A DNA stretch of 64,000 bases from Sphingobacterium sp. PCS056 (GCF_023273895.1 NZ_CP096883.1:1240001-1304000); one strand, 5' to 3'; positions 17,280 to 26,992 are shown, counted from the stretch's first letter. Notes: generated by a model from the sequence alone, not told the origin. A program made the numbers and translations.

Positions 17280-17608
17280 TGGAAGCAGCAATTCAACAAT
17301 TACAAGGTGTTCCAATCAATCATTATTTGATTTTTTGCAGTATAATTTTCGTCATTGGTGTTATCGGTGTTCTTATTCGTCGCAATGTCATCATTATGAT
17401 GATGTCGATTGAATTGATGTTGAACGCCGTTAATCTTTTATTAGCCGCATTTTCAGTACAACATGGTGATGCGTCGGGCCAAGTATTTGTATTCTTTATC
17501 ATGGCGCTGGCAGCAGCAGAGGTTGCAGTCGGTTTAGCGATTATTATTATGGTATATCGAAATACGAAGTCAGTAGACATTGAGTCTTTACATAAACTTC
17601 GTTGGTAA
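17279..17608 (+). CDS. nuoK: NADH-quinone oxidoreductase subunit K
   Basis: NuoK is related to the MrpC antiporter subunit. The 109-residue product has three membrane helices and the conserved membrane glutamates in MSIELMLNAVNL (about 41-52) and AAAEVAVGLAI (about 78-88), which belong to the proton path. It overlaps nuoJ by one base. Length and motifs are standard. Confidence 0.95.
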   Translation: MEAAIQQLQGVPINHYLIFCSIIFVIGVIGVLIRRNVIIMMMSIELMLNAVNLLLAAFSVQHGDASGQVFVFFIMALAAAEVAVGLAIIIMVYRNTKSVDIESLHKLRW

Positions 17609-17640
17609 TTTAGAGCATTAAAAAAAGAAAGATAATAGCT

Positions 17641-19560
17641 ATGCGTGATTTAATTTGGTTAATTCCTTTATTGCCCTTGATTGGATTTCTGATTAATGGG
17701 TTAGGACGACAGGTACTTTCAAAAGGTTTGGTAGGTTTTATCGGTAGTGCTACCGTATTTGTTTCCTTTCTATTGAGTTGTACCCTATTTGCATCTATTT
17801 ATGAGGACCGTATAAATGGTGAAAGTGGAATTATACTGCATCATATTTTTGATTGGATCAAGATTGGGAATTTAGATATTTCTCTTTCTTTTCTGGTCGA
17901 TCCTTTAAGTGCAATTATGTTACTCGTTGTAACGGGTATAGGATTTTTAATACATATCTACTCGATTGGATATATGCATCAGGATGCTGGCTTTGCCAAA
18001 TATTTTGCCTATCTGAATTTGTTTATCTTTTTTATGCTGCTGCTCGTGATGGGCTCGAATTACTTGGTCATGTTTATTGGCTGGGAAGGGGTAGGACTAT
18101 GTTCCTATTTATTGATTGGCTTTTGGTATAAAAATAGTGATTATGGCGCAGCAGCCAAAAAGGCTTTTGTTATGAATCGCATTGGTGATTTGGGTTTTCT
18201 CTTGGCTGTTTTCTTTATATTTAATGCATTTGGTTCTTTAGAATTTGCAACGGTTTTTCAATCTGCAAAAAACTATCCTGTAGGGGATATGACCTTATTA
18301 ACGATTACACTTTTATTATTTGTTGCAGCGACGGGTAAGTCTGCTCAGATCCCTTTATTTACCTGGCTACCGGACGCTATGGCTGGACCGACACCTGTAT
18401 CAGCTCTAATACACGCTGCTACCATGGTGACCGCTGGGATATATATGATCGCCCGTTCTAATATTATGTTTGTTCTTTCTCCTCTTACGCTTCAGGTCAT
18501 TGCAATAGTAGGTGTCTGCACTGCACTTTTTGCAGCAGCAGTTGCACTAACACAAAATGATATCAAGAAAGTATTGGCCTATTCGACCGTGTCGCAGCTA
18601 GGTTATATGTTCTTAGGCTTAGGAGTAGGTGCATTTACTGGAGCTTTCTTTCATGTATTGACCCACGCATTCTTTAAAGCTTTATTATTTTTAGGTGCAG
18701 GATCAGTTATTCACGGGATGAGCAATGAGCAAGATATGCGTAAGATGGGCGGTTTAAAAAAAGCGTTGCCTGTCACCTATATCACGATGTTGATTGGTAC
18801 TATTGCCATTTCGGGGATTCCTCCCTTTTCCGGTTTCTTCTCTAAAGACGAAATTTTAGCTCATGCTTTTGCTGCTAACCCAGTTTTTTGGATTTTGGGA
18901 TTTGCCGGAGCTTTGATGACTGCTTTTTATATGTTCAGATTGATTTATCTCACGTTTTTCGGAACTTTTAGGGGTACGGAAGAGCAACAGCATCACCTAC
19001 ATGAGTCTCCCAAATCGATGACTTTTCCCTTAATTATTTTGGCGGTATTATCTATTTTCGGAGGCCTATTAAATCTTCCTGAAGTATTAGGAGGAAATGC
19101 ATGGTTGGCTAATTTCTTATCACCGGTATTTGCAGATGGTGCTCGTCTACAACATACGCATACCATTGAGCATAGTACGGAATATATGTTAATGGGCGTA
19201 TCTATTGTAGGAGTCTTGGTCATGGCCTTTGTTGCCTACAATAAATATGTCAAGCAAGGGGTTGTTCCGCAGCATGATCAAGTGGCGAGGACTGGTCTTG
19301 CAAAGCTTTCTTATCATAAATTTTATGTCGATGAAATCTACGATCAATTAATTGTGAAACCGATTAATTGGTTATCTGTATTTTTTGCCCATGTTGTAGA
19401 TGCCTCAGGTATTGATGGATTAGTTAATGCAATTGGTAAATCAACATTTATGACAGGAAAGGGAGTACGTCTTTTACAAAGTGGAAATGTTGGTTTCTAT
19501 CTTTTACTAATGGTAGTTGGGGCAATTGCCATTTTTATATACGGTTTGTTGAGTTTTTAA
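17641..19560 (+). CDS. nuoL: NADH-quinone oxidoreductase subunit L
   Basis: NuoL is the distal antiporter-like proton pump subunit with the long lateral helix. The 639-residue product has the conserved GWEGVGLCSYLLIGFWY segment, KSAQIPLFTWLPDAMAGPTPVSALIHAATMVTAG, and AYSTVSQLGYM. The C-terminal part contains the lateral helix and a final membrane anchor. It lies 32 nt after nuoK in the same operon. Confidence 0.97.
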   Translation: MRDLIWLIPLLPLIGFLINGLGRQVLSKGLVGFIGSATVFVSFLLSCTLFASIYEDRINGESGIILHHIFDWIKIGNLDISLSFLVDPLSAIMLLVVTGIGFLIHIYSIGYMHQDAGFAKYFAYLNLFIFFMLLLVMGSNYLVMFIGWEGVGLCSYLLIGFWYKNSDYGAAAKKAFVMNRIGDLGFLLAVFFIFNAFGSLEFATVFQSAKNYPVGDMTLLTITLLLFVAATGKSAQIPLFTWLPDAMAGPTPVSALIHAATMVTAGIYMIARSNIMFVLSPLTLQVIAIVGVCTALFAAAVALTQNDIKKVLAYSTVSQLGYMFLGLGVGAFTGAFFHVLTHAFFKALLFLGAGSVIHGMSNEQDMRKMGGLKKALPVTYITMLIGTIAISGIPPFSGFFSKDEILAHAFAANPVFWILGFAGALMTAFYMFRLIYLTFFGTFRGTEEQQHHLHESPKSMTFPLIILAVLSIFGGLLNLPEVLGGNAWLANFLSPVFADGARLQHTHTIEHSTEYMLMGVSIVGVLVMAFVAYNKYVKQGVVPQHDQVARTGLAKLSYHKFYVDEIYDQLIVKPINWLSVFFAHVVDASGIDGLVNAIGKSTFMTGKGVRLLQSGNVGFYLLLMVVGAIAIFIYGLLSF

Positions 19561-19585
19561 CATTGTAATAGCTATTTGATAATCA

Positions 19586-21031
19586 ATGGATAACCTATTT
19601 TTACTTATTTTAACCCCTACTATTGGCGCCATTTTTTTACTTTTTGTATGTCAACATACACTAGCGAAAAAGGGAGCGTTGATTTTGTCTCTGATCACGT
19701 TGGGTCTGACTATTCCTTTTATTTGTCAATTCAATGCTTCAGGGGACTTTAATTATGAACAATCCTATCCATGGATCGCTGCTCTTGGCGTAAATTTTCA
19801 TATTGGTATTGACGGTATTAGTTTACCCTTATTGGTTTTAACAAATGTTTTAGTGCCACTGATCGTGCTCACTACTTTCAAAAAATCTTTTAAAGGAAAT
19901 TTTTATGCATTGATGTTTTTCATGCAAAGTGGTTTGATGCTCGTTTTTGCCGCAATGGATGCTTTTACATTTTATGTGGGGTGGGAAGCAGCCTTAATTC
20001 CAATTTATTTTATATGTGCATTGTGGGGTGATGGAGATCGAATTCGAGTTAATTTAAAGTTCTTTGTCTACACGTTTTTTGGTAGTTTATTGATGTTGGT
20101 TGCCATATTATATCTACACCAACAGGTTGCTGCTCATGATTTTGAATGGCATTCTTTTGTATCACTCGATTTGGATGCTTCTACACAACGTTGGATATTT
20201 TGGGCATTCTTTATTGCTTTTGCTATTAAAATACCCATTTTTCCTTTTCATACTTGGCAACCCAATACGTATACTCATGCTCCTGCTGCAGGCACGATGC
20301 TATTAGCGGGGATTATGTTGAAAATGGGTGTTTACGGTTTGTTGCGTTGGTTATTGCCCGTGGTTCCGGAAGCTGTTGCCAGCTATGGTCAACTTGCTAT
20401 GGGTTTATGCATTTTTGCTGTTGTATATGCTTCCATCATTGCTATCCAGCAACAGGATGCTAAGCGACTGATCGCGTATTCGTCTATTGCTCACGTCGGA
20501 TTAATTAGTGCAGGTGTGTTTACCTGGAATTTAACGGGTATGAGTGGTGCTATGATGCAGATGGTTAATCATGGGATATCTGTTGTTGGTTTATTTTTCG
20601 TACTTGATATCATTCAAGATCGAACCGGTTCAAGAGATTTAAGAGATTTAGGCGGTATTGCAAAGCAAGCTCCACGATTGGCTATTGTGTTTTTAATCAT
20701 TGTAATGGGCGCAATTGGCTTACCATTAACAAATGGTTTTATCGGTGAGTTTTTACTCTTAAAAGGGATTTATGACTATGGCATGTGGTACGCAGTTTTT
20801 GGAGGGCTAACATTGATTTTGGGAGCTGTCTATATGTTACGCTTATATCAAAAAACAATGCTCGGAACAACATCTGAACGGACAGCTACTTTTGCAGATA
20901 TTTCTGGTGTTGAGTTATATACATTAATCATCATTTCAGGATTGATTATTTATTTGGGAATTTTTCCCAATAGCTTATTGCATATTTCTTCAGAGTCATT
21001 GGCTGTATTAACGACCTTCCTCGGAAGATAA
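19586..21031 (+). CDS. nuoM: NADH-quinone oxidoreductase subunit M
   Basis: NuoM is the second antiporter-like proton pump. The 481-residue product has about 14 membrane helices, with the key acidic helix FYVGWEAALIPIYFICALWG and the lysine-containing KIPIFPFHTWQPNTYTHAPAAGTMLLAGIMLKMG. A QQDAKRLIAYSSIAHVG stretch follows. The length matches the family. Confidence 0.97.
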   Translation: MDNLFLLILTPTIGAIFLLFVCQHTLAKKGALILSLITLGLTIPFICQFNASGDFNYEQSYPWIAALGVNFHIGIDGISLPLLVLTNVLVPLIVLTTFKKSFKGNFYALMFFMQSGLMLVFAAMDAFTFYVGWEAALIPIYFICALWGDGDRIRVNLKFFVYTFFGSLLMLVAILYLHQQVAAHDFEWHSFVSLDLDASTQRWIFWAFFIAFAIKIPIFPFHTWQPNTYTHAPAAGTMLLAGIMLKMGVYGLLRWLLPVVPEAVASYGQLAMGLCIFAVVYASIIAIQQQDAKRLIAYSSIAHVGLISAGVFTWNLTGMSGAMMQMVNHGISVVGLFFVLDIIQDRTGSRDLRDLGGIAKQAPRLAIVFLIIVMGAIGLPLTNGFIGEFLLLKGIYDYGMWYAVFGGLTLILGAVYMLRLYQKTMLGTTSERTATFADISGVELYTLIIISGLIIYLGIFPNSLLHISSESLAVLTTFLGR

Positions 21032-21067
21032 TTTTAGACTTAAACTTTACGAATAATAGATTCGATT

Positions 21068-22447
21068 ATGGGGGCGATTATTACATTATCAATATTAGCA
21101 TTATTGGTACTTTACTTAGGATTATTTAAAGCAAATAAATCATTATTACCGGTATCCTTAGTTGGACTCCTTGTCGTCATCGGTCTATTGATCAATGACT
21201 GGAAAGGAGTAGCTATACCTTTATATAACGGCATGGTCTTATTTGATCATTATGCGGTAGCATTCTCCATACTTTGTACCGTGATTACGCTCCTGGTTTT
21301 TATACTATCTAAAGGGTATTTCACGTCTTCCAGTGATCATGTGGCAGAATATTATACCTTATTATTATTCTCCTTAACTGGAGCAGTGTTGGTCAATAGT
21401 TTCCACAATTTGGCACTATTGTTTTTAGGAATAGAGATTATGTCTGTTGCCTTATATATTTTGGTAGGGATAAGAAAAAAGGATCCTGCTTCCAATGAGG
21501 CAGCCATTAAGTATTTCATTATGGGGGCGTTTTCTACCGGATTTTTGCTCTTCGGTATCACCTTATTATATGGCGCTTCAGGATCCTTTGATCTTGCCAT
21601 GATTAAAGGTTATGTCACCAGTCATCCTAATGAGATCTCTCCACTTTTTTACAGCGGTATATTATTGATGATTATCGGTCTGATTTTCAAAGTCGGTGCC
21701 GCACCTTTTCATTTCTGGACTGCAGATGTTTATGATGGAGCTCCGATCTTGATTACCAGCTTTATGAGTACTGTTGTTAAGATTGCATCTTTTGCCGGAT
21801 TGCTTCGTTTGTTTACTTTCTCACTTTTACCTTTACAGGATTTTTGGATACCAATCTTTTTGGGAATCGCTATAATCACGTTATTTATAGGTAATCTGTC
21901 AGCATTAATGCAATCGTCATTTAAAAGAATGTTGGTGTATTCCAGTATATCACATGCAGGGTATATGCTGTTTGCTATTATTGGTGTAGGAATAAACTCT
22001 GCCAATTCTATTTTTGTGTACGGAGCTTCCTATTCTTTAGCTACTCTAACTGCTTTTGCCGGATTGATTTTAGTGAAACGCGCTATGGGTTCAGATCATT
22101 TCGAGTCCTTCAATGGGTTAGCAAAAAAGAACCCCTATTTAGCAGCTATCCTGACTATAGCTATGCTATCGTTAGCAGGTATTCCACTTACAGCAGGCTT
22201 TATTGGAAAATTTATGATGTTCAGCGCTGTAATGGCTGATTATCATATTCTGTTATTGATTTTAGCGGTTTTGAATGCGGCAGTTGCGGTTTACTACTAT
22301 TTAAAGGTGGTGGTAGCGATGTATTTTAGAGGTGGTGAAGGAAAGCATATTCCAATAAATATGAATTATGTTTTGCTCTTTATTGTGACCACCGTATTAA
22401 CGATTTTAATCGGTGTCTACCCTAATTGTTTTATGGAGTTAATTTAG
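21068..22447 (+). CDS. nuoN: NADH-quinone oxidoreductase subunit N
   Basis: NuoN is the third antiporter-like subunit and the last gene of the operon. The 459-residue product has many membrane helices and the conserved stretches LALLFLGIEIMSVALYILVG, GAAPFHFWTADVYDGAP and MLVYSSISHAGYMLF. A hairpin with a T tract follows 27 nt after the stop. With this gene the operon holds all 14 bacterial complex I subunits in canonical order. Confidence 0.96.
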   Translation: MGAIITLSILALLVLYLGLFKANKSLLPVSLVGLLVVIGLLINDWKGVAIPLYNGMVLFDHYAVAFSILCTVITLLVFILSKGYFTSSSDHVAEYYTLLLFSLTGAVLVNSFHNLALLFLGIEIMSVALYILVGIRKKDPASNEAAIKYFIMGAFSTGFLLFGITLLYGASGSFDLAMIKGYVTSHPNEISPLFYSGILLMIIGLIFKVGAAPFHFWTADVYDGAPILITSFMSTVVKIASFAGLLRLFTFSLLPLQDFWIPIFLGIAIITLFIGNLSALMQSSFKRMLVYSSISHAGYMLFAIIGVGINSANSIFVYGASYSLATLTAFAGLILVKRAMGSDHFESFNGLAKKNPYLAAILTIAMLSLAGIPLTAGFIGKFMMFSAVMADYHILLLILAVLNAAVAVYYYLKVVVAMYFRGGEGKHIPINMNYVLLFIVTTVLTILIGVYPNCFMELI

Positions 22448-22473
22448 ATGGTATAATATTTGTGAATATTGCG

Positions 22474-22508
22474 TGCATAGTTTATATAAGCTATGCATTT
22501 TTTATTTT
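22474..22508 (+). terminator. Terminator after nuoN
   Basis: TGCATAG and CTATGCA form a stem around a 10-nt loop and are followed by a T-rich run. It closes the nuo operon. Confidence 0.75.
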
Positions 22509-22575
22509 TATTTCATGCTCTATAATTTATAGACAAATTGTATATTGTCAGTAGAATAAGTAATTGCAGATATTC

Positions 22576-25113
22576 ATGATGTTTTTAATACCGATTATAA
22601 CTACAATAAAAAGACTTTTTATTATTGCTGTTGTGCTGGGTATTTTGACAAGCCTAGGATTCGCACAACGAAATATTAAAGGTCGTGTCATCGATGGTAA
22701 AACTGGAAAAGGGATCCCTTTAGCTAGTATTTCTTGGAGTGGTCATCATGGTGGTACTTCTGCTGATACCCTCGGTAATTTTAATATTACCCTGCGGGAT
22801 GAATTTGATCAAATTGCCTTTCGGGCAGTTGGTTATGAACTTAAGTTAATTGATCTTAATGTGGTTCAAGACTCTATTTTGAATATTTTTTTATTTGGTA
22901 AAGAAAATAAGATCGGAGAAGTAGTGGTCCACGCTAAAGGTCGTAAATATAAGGATCCTGCTTTGGCATTAATCGAAAATGTCATTGCTCATAAAGACGC
23001 AAATCATATCTCCAGATTAAACCACATTCAATACGAGGAGTATGAGAAATCACAATTCGGGACTGTAGATTTAAAAGCTAGAGTAGATAAGCTCCCTCGT
23101 AAGTTGCGGTTTTTGTTTGAGAATAAAGATACAATCAGTATACCAGGGAGTTCTATTTTACCTTTTTTCTTAGAAGAGAATGTTTCAGAAGTATATTCTA
23201 CTTTTAAACCTTCTAGAAGGAAAAAAATCATTATAGGTCATAAAGTAACGGAATTAAATAAGCGTTATATCAATAATGCCAATATCCAAAGTTATTTTCA
23301 AGATCAATTTCGAAACATCGACATTTATGAGAACAACATTCAGTTGATCAGTAAATCTTTTCTCAGTCCAATAGCAGGAAATGCTCCATCATTTTACAAG
23401 TATTCCATTAAGGATACTTTAGTTCATAATGGTCTCAAGTATATTGAATTGTATTTTGAAGCCAAGTCAAAAATGGATGTATTATTTAAAGGATCTATTT
23501 GGATTTCTGATGATGATCGATATGCTGTTTATTATGCGGATATGGAACTTGGTGAAGAGGCAAATATCAATTGGGTAAATTCCATCAATATCGGTTTAGA
23601 GTTTGAAAGGCATTCTGCTGGTCAAATGATCCCTAAGCGATCTAATCTTCAGATTTTATTTGGAACGAGTAAAGCAAATGCGTTGTATGGAAAGAAAGAA
23701 ACTTACTACTCAAAATATAAAGATGATCCGATCAGTGATGAAATTTTCTCCGGTATTCCTATTGAGAAACGGTATGTAGATCAAAAAGATACTGTTCAAT
23801 GGGATCGTGTTCGTGTAGTGCCTTTGACACAGACAGAAGCAAATACCTATACCAATATTGATTCGCTATCCGAGATGAAATCTGTCAATCGATTGATAGC
23901 GATAGGTTATTTCCTCGTGCGAAGTTATTATAATGTTGGTAAATTTGAATTTGGCCCATTAGAGTATACTTATAGCTTTAATGAAATCGAGGGAAGTAGA
24001 ATACGGTTAGGTGGAAGGACTACAGAGTTACTGTCCAATAAATTCTTTTTCGAGGGGTATACTGCTTATGGCACCAAGGATCATAAGCTGAAATATTATT
24101 TGAATGTGGCGCATACATTAAACGGTCAGTCTATTGTACAGTTTCCTGCGCATTATCTTTCAGCGACTGTTCAGCATGACGTTATGGAACCTGGTCGTGG
24201 TCTTAGCTATTTGAAAGGAGATGGGTTTTTCCAGTCTTTTAGAAGAAATAAACCGACTAAATGGTTGTGGAATGATATTTATAGATTAGAACATTTGATC
24301 GAATTTGGCAATCATTTTAGTGTCAAGTCGACCTTGACTCGTCACGAACGTAAAGCAGCTGGTGATTTGTCTTTTGTTACTTCAAACGCATCGCCAGATA
24401 CTATTCCCGGTATTAATACCAATGACGTGCAGGTTACTTTGCGATGGGCTCCTGGAGAGCAGTTCTATTATCGTAATTTAGTAAGAACACAAATCCGTAA
24501 TAAATTTCCGATTTTGACATTGCAGTACAATAAAGGTTTAGATGGATTCTGGAATGCAAATCAACGCTATGATGCCTTGCGATTTAAAATTTTCAAAAAG
24601 GTCTTCCTGTCTCCTGCTGGAACTGCAGATATGGAGCTGAGCGCTGGAAAGATATGGGGGTCATTATATTACCCGCTATTGGAAATGCCGGATATTCAGG
24701 CGGATAAATCAGGGCCATTACAAAATTTTGATTTGATATCAAATATGGAGTTTGTTGCAGATCGTTTCGTTAAGTTTGCATATTATCACCATTGGGATGG
24801 TTACATTTTCAATCGAATCCCTTTATTACAACGCTTAAAATGGCGTGAGGTAACAGGATTTAAGTTTTATTATGGAAAATTGAGCGATCGTAATAATCCC
24901 AATATAAATAAAGATCTCATCCAGTTTGATCGCGATGATCAAGGTATTTACAAGACACAAGTGATGGGCAATCAACCCTACATGGAAGGAATCGTAGGGA
25001 TTGATAATATTTTTAAAATATTGAGAGTCGAATATAAAAGGAGGTTAACCTATTTGAATTTACCTCATGTATCTCGTGATACGTATGGCGTTTCACTTCA
25101 TTTAAATTTTTAA
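22576..25113 (+). CDS. DUF5686 outer-membrane protein with carboxypeptidase-like regulatory domain
   Basis: The 845-residue product has an N-terminal hydrophobic signal segment ending near FAQR, then a CarboxypepD_reg-like beta domain (KGRVIDGKTGKGIPLASISW to IFLFGKENKIGEVVVHAKGRKYKDPALALI). The long remainder resembles DUF5686, a Bacteroidota family that ends in an outer-membrane beta-barrel; the last residues, SLHLNF, end in Phe as barrels do. The function is not known. I start at the ATG at 22576 rather than an upstream TTG. It lies 4 nt before the enoyl-CoA hydratase gene. Confidence 0.8.
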   Translation: MMFLIPIITTIKRLFIIAVVLGILTSLGFAQRNIKGRVIDGKTGKGIPLASISWSGHHGGTSADTLGNFNITLRDEFDQIAFRAVGYELKLIDLNVVQDSILNIFLFGKENKIGEVVVHAKGRKYKDPALALIENVIAHKDANHISRLNHIQYEEYEKSQFGTVDLKARVDKLPRKLRFLFENKDTISIPGSSILPFFLEENVSEVYSTFKPSRRKKIIIGHKVTELNKRYINNANIQSYFQDQFRNIDIYENNIQLISKSFLSPIAGNAPSFYKYSIKDTLVHNGLKYIELYFEAKSKMDVLFKGSIWISDDDRYAVYYADMELGEEANINWVNSINIGLEFERHSAGQMIPKRSNLQILFGTSKANALYGKKETYYSKYKDDPISDEIFSGIPIEKRYVDQKDTVQWDRVRVVPLTQTEANTYTNIDSLSEMKSVNRLIAIGYFLVRSYYNVGKFEFGPLEYTYSFNEIEGSRIRLGGRTTELLSNKFFFEGYTAYGTKDHKLKYYLNVAHTLNGQSIVQFPAHYLSATVQHDVMEPGRGLSYLKGDGFFQSFRRNKPTKWLWNDIYRLEHLIEFGNHFSVKSTLTRHERKAAGDLSFVTSNASPDTIPGINTNDVQVTLRWAPGEQFYYRNLVRTQIRNKFPILTLQYNKGLDGFWNANQRYDALRFKIFKKVFLSPAGTADMELSAGKIWGSLYYPLLEMPDIQADKSGPLQNFDLISNMEFVADRFVKFAYYHHWDGYIFNRIPLLQRLKWREVTGFKFYYGKLSDRNNPNINKDLIQFDRDDQGIYKTQVMGNQPYMEGIVGIDNIFKILRVEYKRRLTYLNLPHVSRDTYGVSLHLNF

Positions 25114-25117
25114 ATTT

Positions 25118-25891
25118 ATGGAATATCAAAATCTGTTATATCAAGTTGATAGGCATATTGCTCTTATTACGATCAATAGAGCTTCTGCATTGAATGCTCT
25201 CAATCATCAAACACTAGATGATCTGGAAGCTGCTCTCATCTCTGCTCAAGGGAATATAGAGGTTAAAGGAATCATCATTACTGGCGCAGGTGAAAAAGCA
25301 TTTGTTGCAGGTGCCGATATTAAAGAATTTGTTGATCTTGGTCAAGCAGCGGCCCATTCTCTTTCTAAAAAGGGGCACTATATTTTTACAGAACTGATCG
25401 AAAAATCTAAGAAACCTGTTATCGCTGCAGTAAACGGTTTTGCTTTAGGAGGTGGTTTAGAACTAGCGATGGCTTGTCATATGCGTTTTGCTTCGGATAA
25501 CGCAAAATTAGGGCTTCCGGAGGTTTCTTTAGGTCTTCTCCCAGGATACGGTGGTACTCAAAGATTAACCCAATTAGTCGGGCGTGGACGGGCGTTGCAG
25601 CTGATACTTACAGCAGACATGATCAGTGCTGATGATGGATTTAGAATGGGATTGATCAATGAGGTCGTACCCCCCGAGAGTTTAATGGAACGGGTGATTC
25701 AAGTCTTGTTCCGGATTTTCTCTAGATCAGCAACGGCTGTTGCTGCCGCTATTGATGCGGTCAATGCATGTGATGATCAAGCTAAAGATGGATATCAAGT
25801 CGAAATAGACCATTTTTCAAATCTGTTTTTAACGGATGATTTTAAAGAAGGAGTGGATGCATTTTTGGCAAAGAGAAAACCTAATTTTTAA
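25118..25891 (+). CDS. Enoyl-CoA hydratase/isomerase family protein
   Basis: This crotonase-fold enzyme most likely hydrates 2-enoyl-CoA thioesters in fatty-acid or amino-acid breakdown. The 257-residue length is typical. The oxyanion-hole stretches are AGADIKEF (64-71) and ALGGGLELAMAC. Both catalytic glutamates of true hydratases are present at Glu115 and Glu135, the latter in LPEVSLGLLPGYGGTQRL. The exact substrate is not resolved. It starts 4 nt after the DUF5686 gene and is closed by a terminator. Confidence 0.92.
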   Translation: MEYQNLLYQVDRHIALITINRASALNALNHQTLDDLEAALISAQGNIEVKGIIITGAGEKAFVAGADIKEFVDLGQAAAHSLSKKGHYIFTELIEKSKKPVIAAVNGFALGGGLELAMACHMRFASDNAKLGLPEVSLGLLPGYGGTQRLTQLVGRGRALQLILTADMISADDGFRMGLINEVVPPESLMERVIQVLFRIFSRSATAVAAAIDAVNACDDQAKDGYQVEIDHFSNLFLTDDFKEGVDAFLAKRKPNF

Positions 25892-25948
25892 TATTGCGTT
25901 TAACTTGCTAATTCGTGTTTATGAAATAAAGAAGATATGATTTAAAAT

Positions 25949-25978
25949 AAAAAAGCGACTCTATTGAGAGTCGCTTTT
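25949..25978. terminator. Bidirectional terminator between the hydratase gene and tRNA-Glu
   Basis: AAAAGCGACTCT and AGAGTCGCTTTT form a perfect stem with a 4-nt loop between convergent transcription units. It can serve both. Confidence 0.9.
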
Positions 25979-25979
25979 G

Positions 25980-26051
25980 TAGCCCGTAGGGGAATCGAAC
26001 CCCTGTTTCTAGAATGAAAATCTAACGTCCTAACCCCTAGACGAACGGGCC
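25980..26051 (-). tRNA. tRNA-Glu (UUC anticodon)
   Basis: The minus strand folds into a 72-nt cloverleaf. The acceptor stem is GGCCCGT/ACGGGCT with discriminator A. The T-arm contains GGTTCGATTCC. The anticodon loop TTTTCAT gives anticodon TTC. CCA is not encoded. A terminator lies directly downstream, and a good promoter lies 21 nt upstream. Confidence 0.95.
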
Positions 26052-26072
26052 ATTTTGTTTATTAATGTGATG

Positions 26073-26102
26073 CAAAGATAAGCGCATTTTTTACTCTTCC
26101 AA
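26073..26102 (-). promoter_or_regulatory. tRNA-Glu promoter
   Basis: On the minus strand, TTG at 26102-26100 is followed after 19 bp by TATCTTTG at 26080-26073. This is a full match to the Bacteroidota pattern, 21 nt before the tRNA 5' end. Confidence 0.8.
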
Positions 26103-26187
26103 AATAAATGTCACACCTTTTTCGTAACTGTTTGAATCTGAATAAAATTATTTTTTTTTCTCTTACGTTTTGAATACAAAATTGGCC

Positions 26188-26829
26188 TTATTCGACCACA
26201 TATGCTAATAAATAGTCATTGAACTTCTCATAGTAGACATCAAAAGAGCGATTGTGCTTTTCACTTGTTAAGTATAATCTCAATATTCCTTCTTCTTCAT
26301 ATTCAAAGGGGGTGATGGTCATATTGTGAAGGAAGGAAACACCGATGTTGCCCTGCAGTTTGTAGACTGCTTCTTTTGCACTCCAGCAAGCATATAGTTG
26401 TTCGATACGATTTTTATCTTTAGAAATAAAGCTAAGTTCTTGTTCTTTGAGAAATTTATGTGCGATGCGCTCTACTTTTGATTTGATCAATTCCATATCA
26501 ATGCCTACTTCGCCAGTTGAACTTACAATTGCGCCTGCGTAATCAAAAGAGTGCGTAAGGGATATTTTTTCAGAAAAATTGGCTAAGTAAGGTTTTCCAT
26601 TTTTATCCGAAGGGCAGTCAATGTAAGCCGTTGTATTGAGCAATGTCCGCAATAGTACACGAGTAGCGAGCCAGTGCAATCGTCGCTTACCATTGGAGAG
26701 ACTCATGAGTTTCTGTTCCTCTATTTCATCCAATTGTAATTGCTCAGCTAATGTTTGTTCATCTTCTTCAATTCGCCAAATTGCAAATTTGGTATGCTGA
26801 TCCAATTCTCGTAGGTATACTAAGCTCAT
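26188..26829 (-). CDS. 4'-phosphopantetheinyl transferase superfamily protein
   Basis: Enzymes of this family move phosphopantetheine from CoA to a serine of carrier proteins. The 213-residue length and two-lobed layout suggest the Sfp/AcpT-like type. Signatures present are GIDMELIKSK (Mg-binding Asp and Glu) and CWSAKEAVYKLQG. I use the ATG at 26829; a TTG two codons upstream also keeps frame but overlaps the promoter. No polyketide or peptide synthetase lies nearby, so the target may be a fatty-acid or other carrier protein. The -7 promoter element ends 3 nt before the ATG. Confidence 0.9.
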   Translation of the reverse strand: MSLVYLRELDQHTKFAIWRIEEDEQTLAEQLQLDEIEEQKLMSLSNGKRRLHWLATRVLLRTLLNTTAYIDCPSDKNGKPYLANFSEKISLTHSFDYAGAIVSSTGEVGIDMELIKSKVERIAHKFLKEQELSFISKDKNRIEQLYACWSAKEAVYKLQGNIGVSFLHNMTITPFEYEEEGILRLYLTSEKHNRSFDVYYEKFNDYLLAYVVE

Positions 26830-26832
26830 ACT

Positions 26833-26863
26833 CAAACTTAGATAAATTTGATTTGATAAGCAA
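26833..26863 (-). promoter_or_regulatory. Promoter of the phosphopantetheinyl transferase gene
   Basis: On the minus strand, TTG at 26863-26861 is followed after 20 bp by TAAGTTTG at 26840-26833. It contains the 18-bp motif CAAATTTATCTAAGTTTG shared with the dcd and pgi promoters. Only 3 nt separate it from the start codon, so the transcript is probably leaderless. Confidence 0.75.
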
Positions 26864-26872
26864 TATTATTAT

Positions 26873-26992
26873 ATGGATAAAGCAGTAAAGATTTTGTTTG
26901 AGCCTATTTATCTTCATATTCTATGTCTGGTTGTCGTATTGTTTGTGTTTTCCTTTATTTTAAAACTTTTCATGGCAGAAATTCTACTATAA
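26873..26992 (+). CDS. Possible 39-residue single-helix membrane peptide
   Basis: A short ORF starts at the ATG at 26873 and ends at TAA 26990-26992. It encodes a lysine- and glutamate-containing start, then a hydrophobic run of about 20 residues (LHILCLVVVLFVFSFILKLF). TAAATTTG at 26843-26850 could act as its -7 element, overlapping the divergent promoter. I know no family for it, and such ORFs arise by chance in AT-rich DNA. Confidence 0.3.
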   Translation: MDKAVKILFEPIYLHILCLVVVLFVFSFILKLFMAEILL

